Source of the DNA: JABDJX01 sp039942715
GTDB taxonomy: Bacteria > Pseudomonadota > Alphaproteobacteria > Rhodobacterales > Rhodobacteraceae
Direction of reading: 5' to 3'
Assembly (NCBI GenBank): GCA_039942715.1
Contig: JBDVBY010000006.1
Coordinates: 558,001 to 622,000, forward strand
DNA: 64,000 nt
Below the pieces are notes generated by a model that saw nothing but the letters and a program-made list of their open reading frames with translations, did no database searches and had not been told where the DNA came from. This document shows, piece by piece, positions 16,527 through 25,118 of the stretch. The stretch's first letter is position 1, and every line of letters begins with the position of its first letter. Position numbers and translations under genes: made by a program.

Positions 16527-17951
16527 ATGCCAACCGCCGCCCCTTTCCGACCCTTCGAGACGATGCTTGACCAAGACCAAGCCCTGCGGCTGTTACAGGA
16601 CGCGGTTTCAGGCGCAGATGACGGAGAGCTTTTTATCGAGCGCCGCCGGTCAGAAATGCTCGCATACGACGACGGGCGAGTGCGCACAGCAAGCTATGAT
16701 GCCTCCGAAGGCTTTGGTTTGCGCGCTGTTCGCGGCGAAACAGCAGGATATGCGCACTCAACCGAAGTGTCCGAGCATGCCTTGAAGCGCGCCGTTGAAA
16801 CCGCGCGCCTCGCCGTCGGCGATGGCGGCGGCACTTTGGCGGATGCACCTGCCGCGACAAATCAAAAGCTATACGGCGACGATGACCCAATGGCGGATGC
16901 CGCGTTTCCAGTGAAAATTGAAACGCTTTCAGAGATTGATGCTTTCGCGCGCGGCTTAGACAAGCGCGTCGTGCAGGTGTCCGCAACTTTAGCCGCTTCG
17001 TTGCAAGACGTGGTGATTCTGCGCCCTGAAGGGCACGTTGTCAGCGATACGCGCCCCATGACCCGCCTGAACGTGTCGATCATTGTCGAAGAAAACGGTC
17101 GTCGTGAAAGTGGGATGTCTGGCGGTGGTGGCCGTCACGCTCTCACAGGTCTGATCGCATCAGAGCATTGGCAAGGCCTCGCCCACGAAGCCCTGCGCAT
17201 AGCCTTGGTCAATCTCGAAGCTGTCCCTGCCCCCGCTGGCGTGATGGACGTCGCCCTCGGCCCTGGCTGGCCTGGCATTTTGCTGCACGAAGCAATTGGC
17301 CACGGTCTTGAAGGCGACTTCAACCGTAAGAAATCTTCCGCCTTTGCCGGACTTATGGGCCAGCAAATCGCCTCAAAGGGCGTAACAGTGCTTGATGACG
17401 GCACGATTCCCGACCGACGCGGCTCGATCACGGTCGATGACGAGGGCACGCCTGGTGCAAAAAACACGCTGATCGAAGACGGTGTGCTGGTCGGCTACAT
17501 GCAGGATCGCCAAAACGCGCGCCTTATGGGCGTGAACCCGACAGGCAACGGGCGGCGCGAAAGCTATGCGCACGCGCCTATGCCGCGAATGACCAACACC
17601 TACATGCTGTCAGGCGACGCAAATCCCGGCGATATCGTCGCGGACGTCAAAGACGGCATCTACGCCGTCGGCTTTGGCGGCGGTCAGGTCGATATCACTA
17701 ATGGTAAGTTCGTGTTCAGCTGTACCGAAGCCTACATGGTCAAGGACGGCAAAGTGGGCGCGCCCGTCAAAGGGGCGACGCTCATCGGCGATGGAGCCAC
17801 CGCGCTCAAACAAATCCGCGCCGTCGGCAATGACATGGCGCTTGATCCCGGCATCGGTAATTGCGGCAAAGCGGGCCAGTGGGTGCCAGTTGGCGTCGGC
17901 CAGCCCACACTTTTGATTGGCGGTCTTACCGTGGGTGGTTCGGCAGCTTGA
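16527..17951 (+). CDS. tldD: Metalloprotease TldD
   Basis: The TldD half of the TldD/TldE (PmbA) protease, 474 aa, which degrades small unfolded peptides and matures some modified peptides. The zinc motif HEAIGH is at residues 254-259. The N-terminal part holds the modulator-of-gyrase domain (SEGFGLRAVRGETAGYAHS), and GGGQVDITNGKFVFSCTEAY is typical of the C-terminal region. AAAGGA lies just before the ATG. It is divergent from coxB. The pmbA partner is not in the window. Confidence 0.95.
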   Translation: MPTAAPFRPFETMLDQDQALRLLQDAVSGADDGELFIERRRSEMLAYDDGRVRTASYDASEGFGLRAVRGETAGYAHSTEVSEHALKRAVETARLAVGDGGGTLADAPAATNQKLYGDDDPMADAAFPVKIETLSEIDAFARGLDKRVVQVSATLAASLQDVVILRPEGHVVSDTRPMTRLNVSIIVEENGRRESGMSGGGGRHALTGLIASEHWQGLAHEALRIALVNLEAVPAPAGVMDVALGPGWPGILLHEAIGHGLEGDFNRKKSSAFAGLMGQQIASKGVTVLDDGTIPDRRGSITVDDEGTPGAKNTLIEDGVLVGYMQDRQNARLMGVNPTGNGRRESYAHAPMPRMTNTYMLSGDANPGDIVADVKDGIYAVGFGGGQVDITNGKFVFSCTEAYMVKDGKVGAPVKGATLIGDGATALKQIRAVGNDMALDPGIGNCGKAGQWVPVGVGQPTLLIGGLTVGGSAA

Positions 17952-17956
17952 GCCTC

Positions 17957-18400
17957 TTGGGTTCAGCGTTTCGAATTGAGGCAAATAAACCCATCGGTCC
18001 GCGCCAACATTTTTTCGCAGCGCTTGGAATGATTGCGCTGTCTCTTGTCCTGACCGGGGTCTCTTGGATCATTATGCCGCTGTGCCCGAAGTTTCTCTCT
18101 CCGATATGTGCACCATTCGCGATATTTAGACTGATGCCATTTGGATTGGTTATCGTCGTTCCAGCGATGATTCTAATTACACCCTTGGCCGCGATACTCT
18201 CAAAAGACCGCTTTGATGGGTACATTCCTGCCATTGTAGTGGGCCTCATCGTTTCGTTTATCACAGCCTTGGCGATGTCAGGTCTGGACGAGCTTTCGCT
18301 TGGAGTGGTTTCGCTCTTCGCAATCTTTGGCATTATCTATGCACTGCTTTACTGGATTGTTCTCTATCTCCAGGCCACTTCGTCCGGGTCGCAAAGCTAA
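17957..18400 (+). CDS. Small polytopic membrane protein of unknown function
   Basis: I do not recognise a family. The frame encodes about 147 aa with four hydrophobic segments: HFFAALGMIALSLVLTGV, FGLVIVVPAMILITPLAAIL, AIVVGLIVSFITALAM and LFAIFGIIYALLYWIVLYL. It has no ATG near the natural start; TTG at 17957 or TTG at 17948 (overlapping the tldD stop) are candidates. The open frame extends upstream inside tldD, so the exact start is uncertain. The strong membrane pattern argues that it is a gene, probably coupled to tldD. Confidence 0.5.
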   Translation: MGSAFRIEANKPIGPRQHFFAALGMIALSLVLTGVSWIIMPLCPKFLSPICAPFAIFRLMPFGLVIVVPAMILITPLAAILSKDRFDGYIPAIVVGLIVSFITALAMSGLDELSLGVVSLFAIFGIIYALLYWIVLYLQATSSGSQS

Positions 18401-18500
18401 GAGTGAGCGGGGCTGCGCGCACGCGACAACTGCCACAACTCCGCCCCAATTCCGCTACAGTGTCGCCTCATATGTCAAGAAATGTCGCAGATATCTGTTA

Positions 18501-18758
18501 ATGGATAATGCGGTGACTGCCATGGCGATGTTCGACCTCGAACGACCTTATAGCAAACGAAAACCAGAGCCGGTCAAACGACGCTGCCATCGATGTCAGG
18601 CAAGTGGTACCTGCGCCTGTGGCGCTTGTGGAGGCGCTGGCAAAATTGCGACAAGCCGAAATGTTTTTGGCGAGCCCAACTTCATTCGCTGCTCTTCCTG
18701 CTTTGGCCGTAAAACGGTCCGTTGTTCGACATGCACTGGCGTGGGTTTCATCGTTTAG
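18501..18758 (+). CDS. Small cysteine-rich zinc-ribbon protein (DnaJ central-domain-like)
   Basis: An 85-aa protein with four Cys pairs: CHRC, CACGACGGAGK, CSSCFG and CSTCTGVGF. These resemble the CxxCxGxG repeats of the DnaJ cysteine-rich domain, without the J or substrate domains. It presumably binds two zinc ions. No membrane or signal sequence is seen. The start may be ATG 18501 or 18528; neither has a good ribosome-binding site. Function unknown; a zinc-dependent adaptor or chaperone accessory is possible. Confidence 0.6.
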   Translation: MDNAVTAMAMFDLERPYSKRKPEPVKRRCHRCQASGTCACGACGGAGKIATSRNVFGEPNFIRCSSCFGRKTVRCSTCTGVGFIV

Positions 18759-18873
18759 GTCTGCGCCTCTTTGCGGGCTCACATGTCCCCACTCAAGGTG
18801 TGCCTCAATTTGGTTGATGATGTCCTGTGTGACGGCTCGCGAAGTTAAAGGTAGGCCATGCACCTACGGCGCA

Positions 18874-18917
18874 CCGATGTAATACCGACGTAACACCAAC
18901 GCGATACCGAAATCCCA
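18874..18917. repeat. Degenerate 11-bp tandem repeat
   Basis: Three or four head-to-tail units: CCGATGTAATA, CCGACGTAACA, CCAACGCGATA, then a decayed CCGAAATCCCA. It lies in the gap before dprA. It could be a binding-site array or mere slippage. Confidence 0.45.
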
Positions 18918-19050
18918 AAACGCATCAAAATATCAAAGGTTAAAGGCGCTCCAAAACGCTACGCCTTTCGAATCAAAACCGGTGTGCGCAAACGTAATGA
19001 TCCCTTTACCGAGACCTCCCCATAAATAGCGAGGACGTGAAAAAACAGTA

Positions 19051-19067
19051 TTAATCCACCGTTAACC
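19051..19067 (+). promoter_or_regulatory. CtrA-type binding box before dprA
   Basis: TTAATCCACCGTTAACC is a full TTAA-N7-TTAA motif with the CC extension of the alphaproteobacterial cell-cycle regulator CtrA. It ends 42 bp before the dprA ATG, a position suited to control of that promoter. Confidence 0.6.
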
Positions 19068-19109
19068 TACTCCGCCGATAACAAATATCAGCAAGCGGAC
19101 GGAGACAGG

Positions 19110-20246
19110 ATGGCCAAGGATTTATCCCCTTCCACCTACCCTCTCACCCCACCCCTCACAGAGGAAGAGTGGCACTCCTGGCTTCGTCTCTTGCGATCTA
19201 GGCGCGTAGGTATCGCGACCTTTTTTCGCCTTCTTGAAGAGCATGGAGACGCGGCCAGAGCGCTTGAAGCCTTGCCGCAGATCGCCGCCGAAGCAGGTGT
19301 CAAAAACTACCAGATTTGCGACGAAAAAACCGTTTCCGATGAGTTGTATCGCTCTAAACTGGCAGGCGTCACACCAGTTGCAATCAATAGTCCAGGTTAC
19401 CCCGTGTTATTGGCCGAGATTCCGAACCCGCCACCCATTTTATGGTGCGTTGGCAACCTTGATTTGCTCAACAAAAACCCTCTTGCCATCGTCGGTGCAC
19501 GCAACGCGTCCTCGCTAGGTACACGCATGGCAAAAAGGCTGTCCCGCGACCTTGGTGCCGCTGACTTCACAATCGTTTCCGGTCTCGCGCGCGGCGTCGA
19601 CACAGCGGCGCATCTGGCCGCTTTGGACACAGGCACAATTGCAGTCATGGCGGGCGGGGTAGATGTGATTTATCCACGCGAAAACACGGTGCTCGCACAA
19701 GAAATCGAAGGAAAAGGCTTATTGGTCAGCGAAATGCCTGTGGGCACTGTCCCGCAAGCTCGACACTTTCCCAACCGAAATCGCATCATCTCAGGTCTTG
19801 CCCGCACGACCATTGTCGTCGAAGCAGCCGCCAAATCCGGAAGTTTGATCACGGCAAGAACGGCCCTTGATCAAGGACGCGATGTGCAAGCCGTTCCCGG
19901 TCATCCATTTGATGCCCGCGCCTCAGGATGCAACATGCTTATCCGCGATGGCGCCACATTGGTGCGCAGCGCACAGGATGTGATCGACGCACTGGAACAA
20001 CCCGCTAGAGCCACGCCAAAAGCCCAAAAGGCAAAACCAAAAGCTCCTGCAATTCCGCATGACATCGCCGCCCTTCATGCGCAGATTCTTGATCGTCTGG
20101 GACCAAGTCCAATTGCCGAAGATCAACTGATCAGAGATTTAAGCGTGCCCGCCAGCGCCGTGTCTCCCGAAATCAGTATGCTTGAACTTGAAGGTAAAAT
20201 CCAACGACAGCCCGGTGGATTATTGTCGCGCGCGGTGGACGCCTAA
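19110..20246 (+). CDS. dprA: DNA-processing protein DprA
   Basis: A 378-aa DprA/Smf protein that loads RecA on incoming single-stranded DNA during natural transformation or gene-transfer-agent uptake. The Rossmann-like core is clear (IVGARNASSLGTRMAKRLSR, SGLARGVDTAAHLAAL, VMAGGVDVIYPREN, PNRNRIISGLA). An N-terminal SAM-like region (LRLLRSRRVGIATFFRLLE) and a C-terminal winged-helix domain (ILDRLGPSPIAEDQLIRDL, about residues 310-375) flank it. It is preceded by a CtrA-type box and ends convergently, overlapping the next gene's stop by 4 bp. Confidence 0.95.
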   Translation: MAKDLSPSTYPLTPPLTEEEWHSWLRLLRSRRVGIATFFRLLEEHGDAARALEALPQIAAEAGVKNYQICDEKTVSDELYRSKLAGVTPVAINSPGYPVLLAEIPNPPPILWCVGNLDLLNKNPLAIVGARNASSLGTRMAKRLSRDLGAADFTIVSGLARGVDTAAHLAALDTGTIAVMAGGVDVIYPRENTVLAQEIEGKGLLVSEMPVGTVPQARHFPNRNRIISGLARTTIVVEAAAKSGSLITARTALDQGRDVQAVPGHPFDARASGCNMLIRDGATLVRSAQDVIDALEQPARATPKAQKAKPKAPAIPHDIAALHAQILDRLGPSPIAEDQLIRDLSVPASAVSPEISMLELEGKIQRQPGGLLSRAVDA

Positions 20247-20854
20247 GACAGCAACGCTGACAGATCAAGTGCGGCATCGGTGCCCACAAAAACAGATCGC
20301 GGAACCGCTAGAATTTCATTTTTCTCGAAGTTGAATTCGATGCCCTGCCCCGCCCCTTTCAAAAAGTCGACCCGGCTTGCCGTACATGTCGGCGCGTCCA
20401 GCGGATCAATCATCATCAACCCACGCGGATCGACGCTTTCAATGCGCAGCCCATAGGTTTTGGAGTAGACTACTGTTTGGTCATTGAAGGAAAATAGAAT
20501 GCCGTCGCTTACCGCTTGTTCGTTCAGGAAAAAAGACGCAGCAGGCAACAAGAGCAAAGGCGCCCCCACCCCCAAAAAGGACGTTAAGTGGCGATCACCG
20601 GAATTGATTTTGTCCGAAATATCAACAGCTAAGGGTGCTAGCGCAAAGCGTGAGAGCGTATCGTCCCGCTTTAGGGCCGCAAGATAGCGCAGCGTGTAGT
20701 CAACACCGTCCAATCCGCGATTTGTCAGATGCCACGCAGACTGGCCACAAACATCGCATTCAGGATCAGGACACCCCAGTTCTTTCGCTGTTTTCAAAAT
20801 TGCCGTCCGCGCAATGTTGTACGGCAGGTTTATCCGGTCAGAGGGGTCGTACAG
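20243..20854 (-). CDS. Uncharacterised protein translated behind topA
   Basis: I do not recognise a family. The frame gives about 203 aa. An N-terminal segment INLPYNIARTAILKTAKELG is followed by a cysteine-containing stretch CPDPECDVCGQSAWHLTNRG that may bind metal, then a mainly soluble region with one hydrophobic patch (SFLGVGAPLLLLPAASFFL). There is no ATG or GTG at the natural start; CTG at 20854, one base past the topA stop, is the best candidate and would imply coupling. The frame continues upstream inside topA, but that lysine/arginine-rich part is just topA in another frame. Confidence 0.55.
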   Translation of the reverse strand: MYDPSDRINLPYNIARTAILKTAKELGCPDPECDVCGQSAWHLTNRGLDGVDYTLRYLAALKRDDTLSRFALAPLAVDISDKINSGDRHLTSFLGVGAPLLLLPAASFFLNEQAVSDGILFSFNDQTVVYSKTYGLRIESVDPRGLMMIDPLDAPTCTASRVDFLKGAGQGIEFNFEKNEILAVPRSVFVGTDAALDLSALLS

Positions 20855-20855
20855 A

Positions 20856-23444
20856 TCAACTCGCCTTATTTTTGGGCGCCGCCTTTTTCTTCGCAGCTGT
20901 CTTCTTTTTTGCAGCGGGCTTTTTCTTCCGCCGCACACCCTTCTGAGCCGCCTTTTCGTTCACAAGATCAACAGCTTGCTCCAAAGTCACCATTTCTGGA
21001 TCGCTCTCTTTAGGCAAGGTTGCGTTGATCTTTTCCCACTTCACATACGGTCCATATTTGCCATCCATAATGGCAATCGCGCCTCCATCAGGATGTTCGC
21101 CCATGTCCTTAAGGGTTTTGGCAGGCGCACCGCGCCCGCCGCGAGAGGCAACCTTTGCCGCGATCAACTCCACGGCGTGGTTCATCCCAACGGTCCACAC
21201 ATCCTCCACAGTCTCAAGATTGGCGTTGGTCCCGCCTTTGTGCGACGTGCTTTCCGCGTGTTTGATGTAAGGGCCATAACGCCCTAGATTGGCCCAAACA
21301 GCCACGCCGTCTTCGGGGTGATCGCCAATTTTACGCGGCAACTCTAGCAACTTTAGAGCCTGCGCAAGCTCCACATTCTCTGGCGCCCATGCTTCGGGAA
21401 TAGACGAACGTGGCGGTTTTTTATTCTCTTCCGTCACCAATCCGCGCTGCACGTAAGGGCCAAACCGGCCCTTGTGCACCCAAATCTGATCCCCTTCATC
21501 TTCGCCCAAAAGCTTACCTTCTGGTGGAATCGCACTTTCTGGCTCTGACCCCGGAGGCCCAAAGGCGCGCGTGTAGCGGCATTCAGGGTAGTTCGAGCAG
21601 CCGATAAACGCACCACCCGCTCGGGCTGTACGCATTGAAAGACGTCCAATCTCACAATTCGGGCAAAGACGCGGATCAGTCCCCTCCTCGTTAGGCGGGA
21701 ATAGATGCGGTTCTAGGACCTCGTTGATTTTATCCAGCACTTCGCCAATCCGCAGATCAGCTGTTTCGTCAATCGCCGCTTTAAAATCGCGCCAGAAACG
21801 AGCAAGCACGTCTTTCCACGCGCGATCTCCATTTGTGATGTCATCAAGCTCGGCTTCGAGTTTGGCTGTAAAGTCATAACCAACGTATTTGCGGAAATAA
21901 TTGGTCAAAAAGACCGTCACCAAGCGCCCTTTGTCTTCAGGATGGAGGCGATTTTTCTCTTTTGTTACGTAACCACGATCTTGGATCGTCGTGACAACAG
22001 AGGCATAGGTCGAGGGGCGGCCGATGCCGATCTCTTCCATCTTTTTCACCAACGTCGCCTCGGTGTAGCGCGGCGGTGGTTGGGTAAAATGCTGATCCGG
22101 CGTGATGGTTTTCTTAGCGGCGGTGTCGCCTTCAGTGACCTGGGGCAGCACTTTGTCGTCGTCATCAACAACGTCGTCGCGCCCTTCTTCGTACACCTTC
22201 AAAAATCCATCAAACTGAACAACTTGACCTGACGCGCGCAAACCAACCTGACCATCCGCGCTCGCGATATCGACCGTCGTGCGCTCAAGTCGCGCCGAAG
22301 CCATTTGACTAGCCAAAGTGCGCTTCCAGATCAGATCGTAAAGCTTGCGTTGGTCCGCATCGACAAGTTTTAAACTAGCGGTGTCCGCATCCAGATTGGT
22401 GGGACGAATACACTCGTGCGCTTCTTGCGCGTTCTTGGCCTTATTCTTGTAGATCCGCGGCTCACCGGGAACATAGCAGTCACCGTAACGGCCTTTGATG
22501 GCATCACGCGCTGCAGTAACGGCTTCGGGCGCCATATCGATGCCATCTGTCCGCATATATGTAATGTGACCTGCTTCGTACAAACGCTGTGCGACCTGCA
22601 TGGTCTGACGTGCGCCAAAACTAAACTTACGGCTGGCTTCCTGCTGTAGCGTAGACGTCATAAAGGGCGCGGACGGATTGCGCGCCGCTGGCTTTGCCTC
22701 GACTTTAGCGACGCTCAAGTCACGCGACTGGATCGCCTGAACGGCCAGTTCAGCGGCAGTTTCATTCGGAATGTCAAATTTATCGAGCTTGTCGCCACCC
22801 AAAATAGTCAGGCGTGCTTCAAAGTCCTGGCCGCGCGGTGTCGTCAAGACAACTTTTACTGTCCAGTATTCCTGCGCGTTGAAAACCTCGATTTCCATCT
22901 CGCGCTCGACGATGATGCGTAGACACACCGATTGCACACGTCCTGCCGAGCGCGCGCCCGGCAATTTGCGCCACAATACGGGCGACAGGTTAAAGCCAAC
23001 CAGATAATCCAAAGCGCGACGAGCAAGGTACGCTTCGACCAAATCCTGATCGACCTCGCGCGGGTTTTGCATCGCCTCGGTCACCGCAGATTTGGTAATC
23101 GCATTAAACACAACCCGGCTGACGGGTGTATCGGCTTTGATCACTTTGCGTTTGCGAAGCGCCTCTTCCAAATGCCAACTAATCGCCTCTCCCTCACGAT
23201 CCGGGTCAGTCGCAAGGATCAGTTCAGGGTCGTCTTTCAAAGCGTCGGAAATCGCTTTGATGTGCTTTTTGGAGTCCGAAGCGATCTCCCATTTCATCTC
23301 GAATCCATCGTCGGTATCGACAGAACCGTTCTTCGCTGGCAGGTCACGGACGTGTCCGTAACTCGCCAAAACAGTATAGTCAGGGCCAAGATATTTGTTA
23401 ATTGTCTTGGCCTTAGCCGGAGATTCGACAACGACAACTGGCAT
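20856..23444 (-). CDS. topA: DNA topoisomerase I
   Basis: A type IA topoisomerase of 862 aa that relaxes negative supercoils. The Toprim domain is at the N-terminus (VVVESPAKAKTINKYLG, ATDPDREGEAISWHL), and the active-site tyrosine is in HITYMRTDG. One classical four-cysteine zinc finger follows (CPNCEIGRLSM...CSNYPEC), then several topoisomerase C-terminal repeats (GRYGPYIKH, KYGPYVKW). The last ~25 residues are a lysine-alanine tail (KKKPAAKKKTAAKKK), a nonspecific DNA-binding tail seen in many homologues. Confidence 0.97.
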   Translation of the reverse strand: MPVVVVESPAKAKTINKYLGPDYTVLASYGHVRDLPAKNGSVDTDDGFEMKWEIASDSKKHIKAISDALKDDPELILATDPDREGEAISWHLEEALRKRKVIKADTPVSRVVFNAITKSAVTEAMQNPREVDQDLVEAYLARRALDYLVGFNLSPVLWRKLPGARSAGRVQSVCLRIIVEREMEIEVFNAQEYWTVKVVLTTPRGQDFEARLTILGGDKLDKFDIPNETAAELAVQAIQSRDLSVAKVEAKPAARNPSAPFMTSTLQQEASRKFSFGARQTMQVAQRLYEAGHITYMRTDGIDMAPEAVTAARDAIKGRYGDCYVPGEPRIYKNKAKNAQEAHECIRPTNLDADTASLKLVDADQRKLYDLIWKRTLASQMASARLERTTVDIASADGQVGLRASGQVVQFDGFLKVYEEGRDDVVDDDDKVLPQVTEGDTAAKKTITPDQHFTQPPPRYTEATLVKKMEEIGIGRPSTYASVVTTIQDRGYVTKEKNRLHPEDKGRLVTVFLTNYFRKYVGYDFTAKLEAELDDITNGDRAWKDVLARFWRDFKAAIDETADLRIGEVLDKINEVLEPHLFPPNEEGTDPRLCPNCEIGRLSMRTARAGGAFIGCSNYPECRYTRAFGPPGSEPESAIPPEGKLLGEDEGDQIWVHKGRFGPYVQRGLVTEENKKPPRSSIPEAWAPENVELAQALKLLELPRKIGDHPEDGVAVWANLGRYGPYIKHAESTSHKGGTNANLETVEDVWTVGMNHAVELIAAKVASRGGRGAPAKTLKDMGEHPDGGAIAIMDGKYGPYVKWEKINATLPKESDPEMVTLEQAVDLVNEKAAQKGVRRKKKPAAKKKTAAKKKAAPKNKAS

Positions 23445-23696
23445 GGAAAACCTTTCAAAAAGGGCGGAAGCACTGGCGGCGGAAGATGTGGGGCCTTCTT
23501 GTGCTTTGTCAATGCAGATTGCCAGAGCGATCCTAAAGTAGGGGTTAACGCGCCTAAATCGGCACGCCTTTTGCGTTTGCTAAACGTGTCCTCGAATAGC
23601 AAACGAATGAGACAAACAGCAGTCTTGCTGCGCTGCGGCGATTGACTTTTGGGGGCCAAGCGGCAAAAACGCCAGCAACCCAACTCGGAGAGCGAG

Positions 23697-24401
23697 ATGA
23701 AGAAAGTCTATGCCAATGCAACAGACGCCTTAGATTGTCTTTTGCGTGATGACATGCTGATTGCTGCCGGAGGCTTCGGCCTGTGCGGCATTCCTGAGCT
23801 TTTGCTTGAGGCAATCAAACAAAGTGGTGTGAAGGATTTGACCTTTGCGTCCAATAATGCAGGCGTCGATGACTTTGGCATAGGCATTTTGTTGCAAACC
23901 AAGCAGGTCAAAAAAATGATAAGCTCTTACGTTGGCGAGAACGCGGAATTTATGCGCCAATACCTAAGCGGCGAACTAGAGCTTGAGTTCACCCCGCAAG
24001 GCACGTTGGCCGAACGCATGCGCTCGGCGGGTTGCGGCATCCCTGGCTTTTATACGAAAACCGGTGTGGGCACTGTGATCGCTGAGGGCAAAGAGCACAA
24101 AGAGTTTAAAGGCGAGACCTACATCCTAGAAGAAGGTATCTTTGCTGACCTTTCCATCGTCAAGGCTTGGAAGGCGGATGAAACTGGCAACCTTGTTTTC
24201 CGCAAAACAGCGCGCAACTTTAATCCGCCCGCTGCGATGTGTGGCAAGGTGTGTGTTGCCGAAGTTGAAGAGATTGTGCCGACAGGCTCGCTTGATCCTG
24301 ACATGATCCACCTGCCTGGCATTTACGTGACCCGCCTTATTCAGGGCCAGCACGAGAAACGCATCGAACAACGTACCGTTCGTCAGAAGGAAGAAGCATA
24401 A
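23697..24401 (+). CDS. 3-oxoacid (succinyl/acetoacetyl) CoA-transferase, subunit A
   Basis: Alpha subunit of a family I CoA-transferase, 234 aa, which moves CoA between succinyl-CoA and acetoacetate or similar acids. The N-terminus MKKVYANATDALDCLLRDDM and GGFGLCGIPELL are diagnostic, as are ASNNAGVDDFGIG and FTPQGTLAERMRSAGCGIPGFYT. A GGAGAGCG site supports ATG 23697. The stop and the next start share bases (TAATG), so subunits A and B are made together. Confidence 0.93.
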   Translation: MKKVYANATDALDCLLRDDMLIAAGGFGLCGIPELLLEAIKQSGVKDLTFASNNAGVDDFGIGILLQTKQVKKMISSYVGENAEFMRQYLSGELELEFTPQGTLAERMRSAGCGIPGFYTKTGVGTVIAEGKEHKEFKGETYILEEGIFADLSIVKAWKADETGNLVFRKTARNFNPPAAMCGKVCVAEVEEIVPTGSLDPDMIHLPGIYVTRLIQGQHEKRIEQRTVRQKEEA

Positions 24402-25027
24402 TGCCTTGGGATCGTAACCAGATGGCCGCCCGCGCGGCAGACGAGCTTGAAGACGGCATGTATGTGAACCTTGGCATCGGTATTCCGACGCTTGTGGCGA
24501 ATTATGTTGGCGAAAAAGACATTACGCTTCAATCTGAAAACGGCATGCTGGGCATGGGCCCTTTCCCTTTTGAGGGTGACGAAGACGCCGATTTGATCAA
24601 TGCAGGCAAGCAAACCATCACCGAGCTTAATCGCACGGCTTACTTTGATAGTGCACAAAGCTTCGGAATGATCCGAGGTGGGAAAATTGCGGCAGCAATC
24701 CTTGGTGCGATGGAAGTTGCCGAAAATGGCGACCTGGCCAATTGGATGATCCCGGGAAAACTGGTCAAAGGTATGGGCGGTGCGATGGATTTGGTCGCAG
24801 GCGTTGGTCGTGTGATCGTTGTTATGGACCACACCAACAAACATGGTGACAGCAAACTTCTAAAGTCCTGTACCTTGCCATTGACTGGTCAGGCTGTTGT
24901 CGATCGCATCATCACCAACCTTGGCGTGCTGGACGTCGTGGATGGTGGCCTGAAAATTGTTGAGACCGCAGACGGTGTGAGCGAGGACGAAGTACGCGCA
25001 GCGACCGATGCGACAATCGTCGGATGA
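24401..25027 (+). CDS. 3-oxoacid CoA-transferase, subunit B
   Basis: Beta subunit of the same enzyme, 208 aa. It carries the catalytic glutamate in LQSENGMLGMGPFPFEGDEDADLINAG, the residue forming the gamma-glutamyl-CoA intermediate. GIGIPTLVANYV and DLVAGVGRVIVVMDHTNKHG are also conserved. Role: use of acetoacetate and other ketoacids, or polyhydroxybutyrate turnover. It is followed by a small hairpin at 25038-25059. Confidence 0.93.
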   Translation: MPWDRNQMAARAADELEDGMYVNLGIGIPTLVANYVGEKDITLQSENGMLGMGPFPFEGDEDADLINAGKQTITELNRTAYFDSAQSFGMIRGGKIAAAILGAMEVAENGDLANWMIPGKLVKGMGGAMDLVAGVGRVIVVMDHTNKHGDSKLLKSCTLPLTGQAVVDRIITNLGVLDVVDGGLKIVETADGVSEDEVRAATDATIVG

Positions 25028-25037
25028 AGTGGAATGA

Positions 25038-25059
25038 GGCGACTATTGGAAAAGTCGCC
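25038..25059 (+). terminator. Possible terminator hairpin after the CoA-transferase genes
   Basis: GGCGACT at 25038-25044 pairs with AGTCGCC at 25053-25059 around an 8-base loop. The T-run after it is poor, so it may be an attenuating or stabilising hairpin. Confidence 0.4.
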
Positions 25060-25118
25060 CTATTCACTGTTCACAAAAACGAAACAATTTCATATTTACG
25101 CCCCATTCTGTTTTTAGA

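Larger units (their letters stand above)
18759..19109. other. Intergenic region upstream of dprA
   Basis: A 351-bp gap with no credible gene. It contains a degenerate 11-bp tandem repeat at 18874-18917, a possible hairpin AAAGGCG...CGCCTTT around 18943-18969, and a CtrA-type box at 19051-19067, 42 bp before dprA. An 11-codon open frame (about 18858-18893) overlaps the repeat but is too short to call. Confidence 0.5.
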
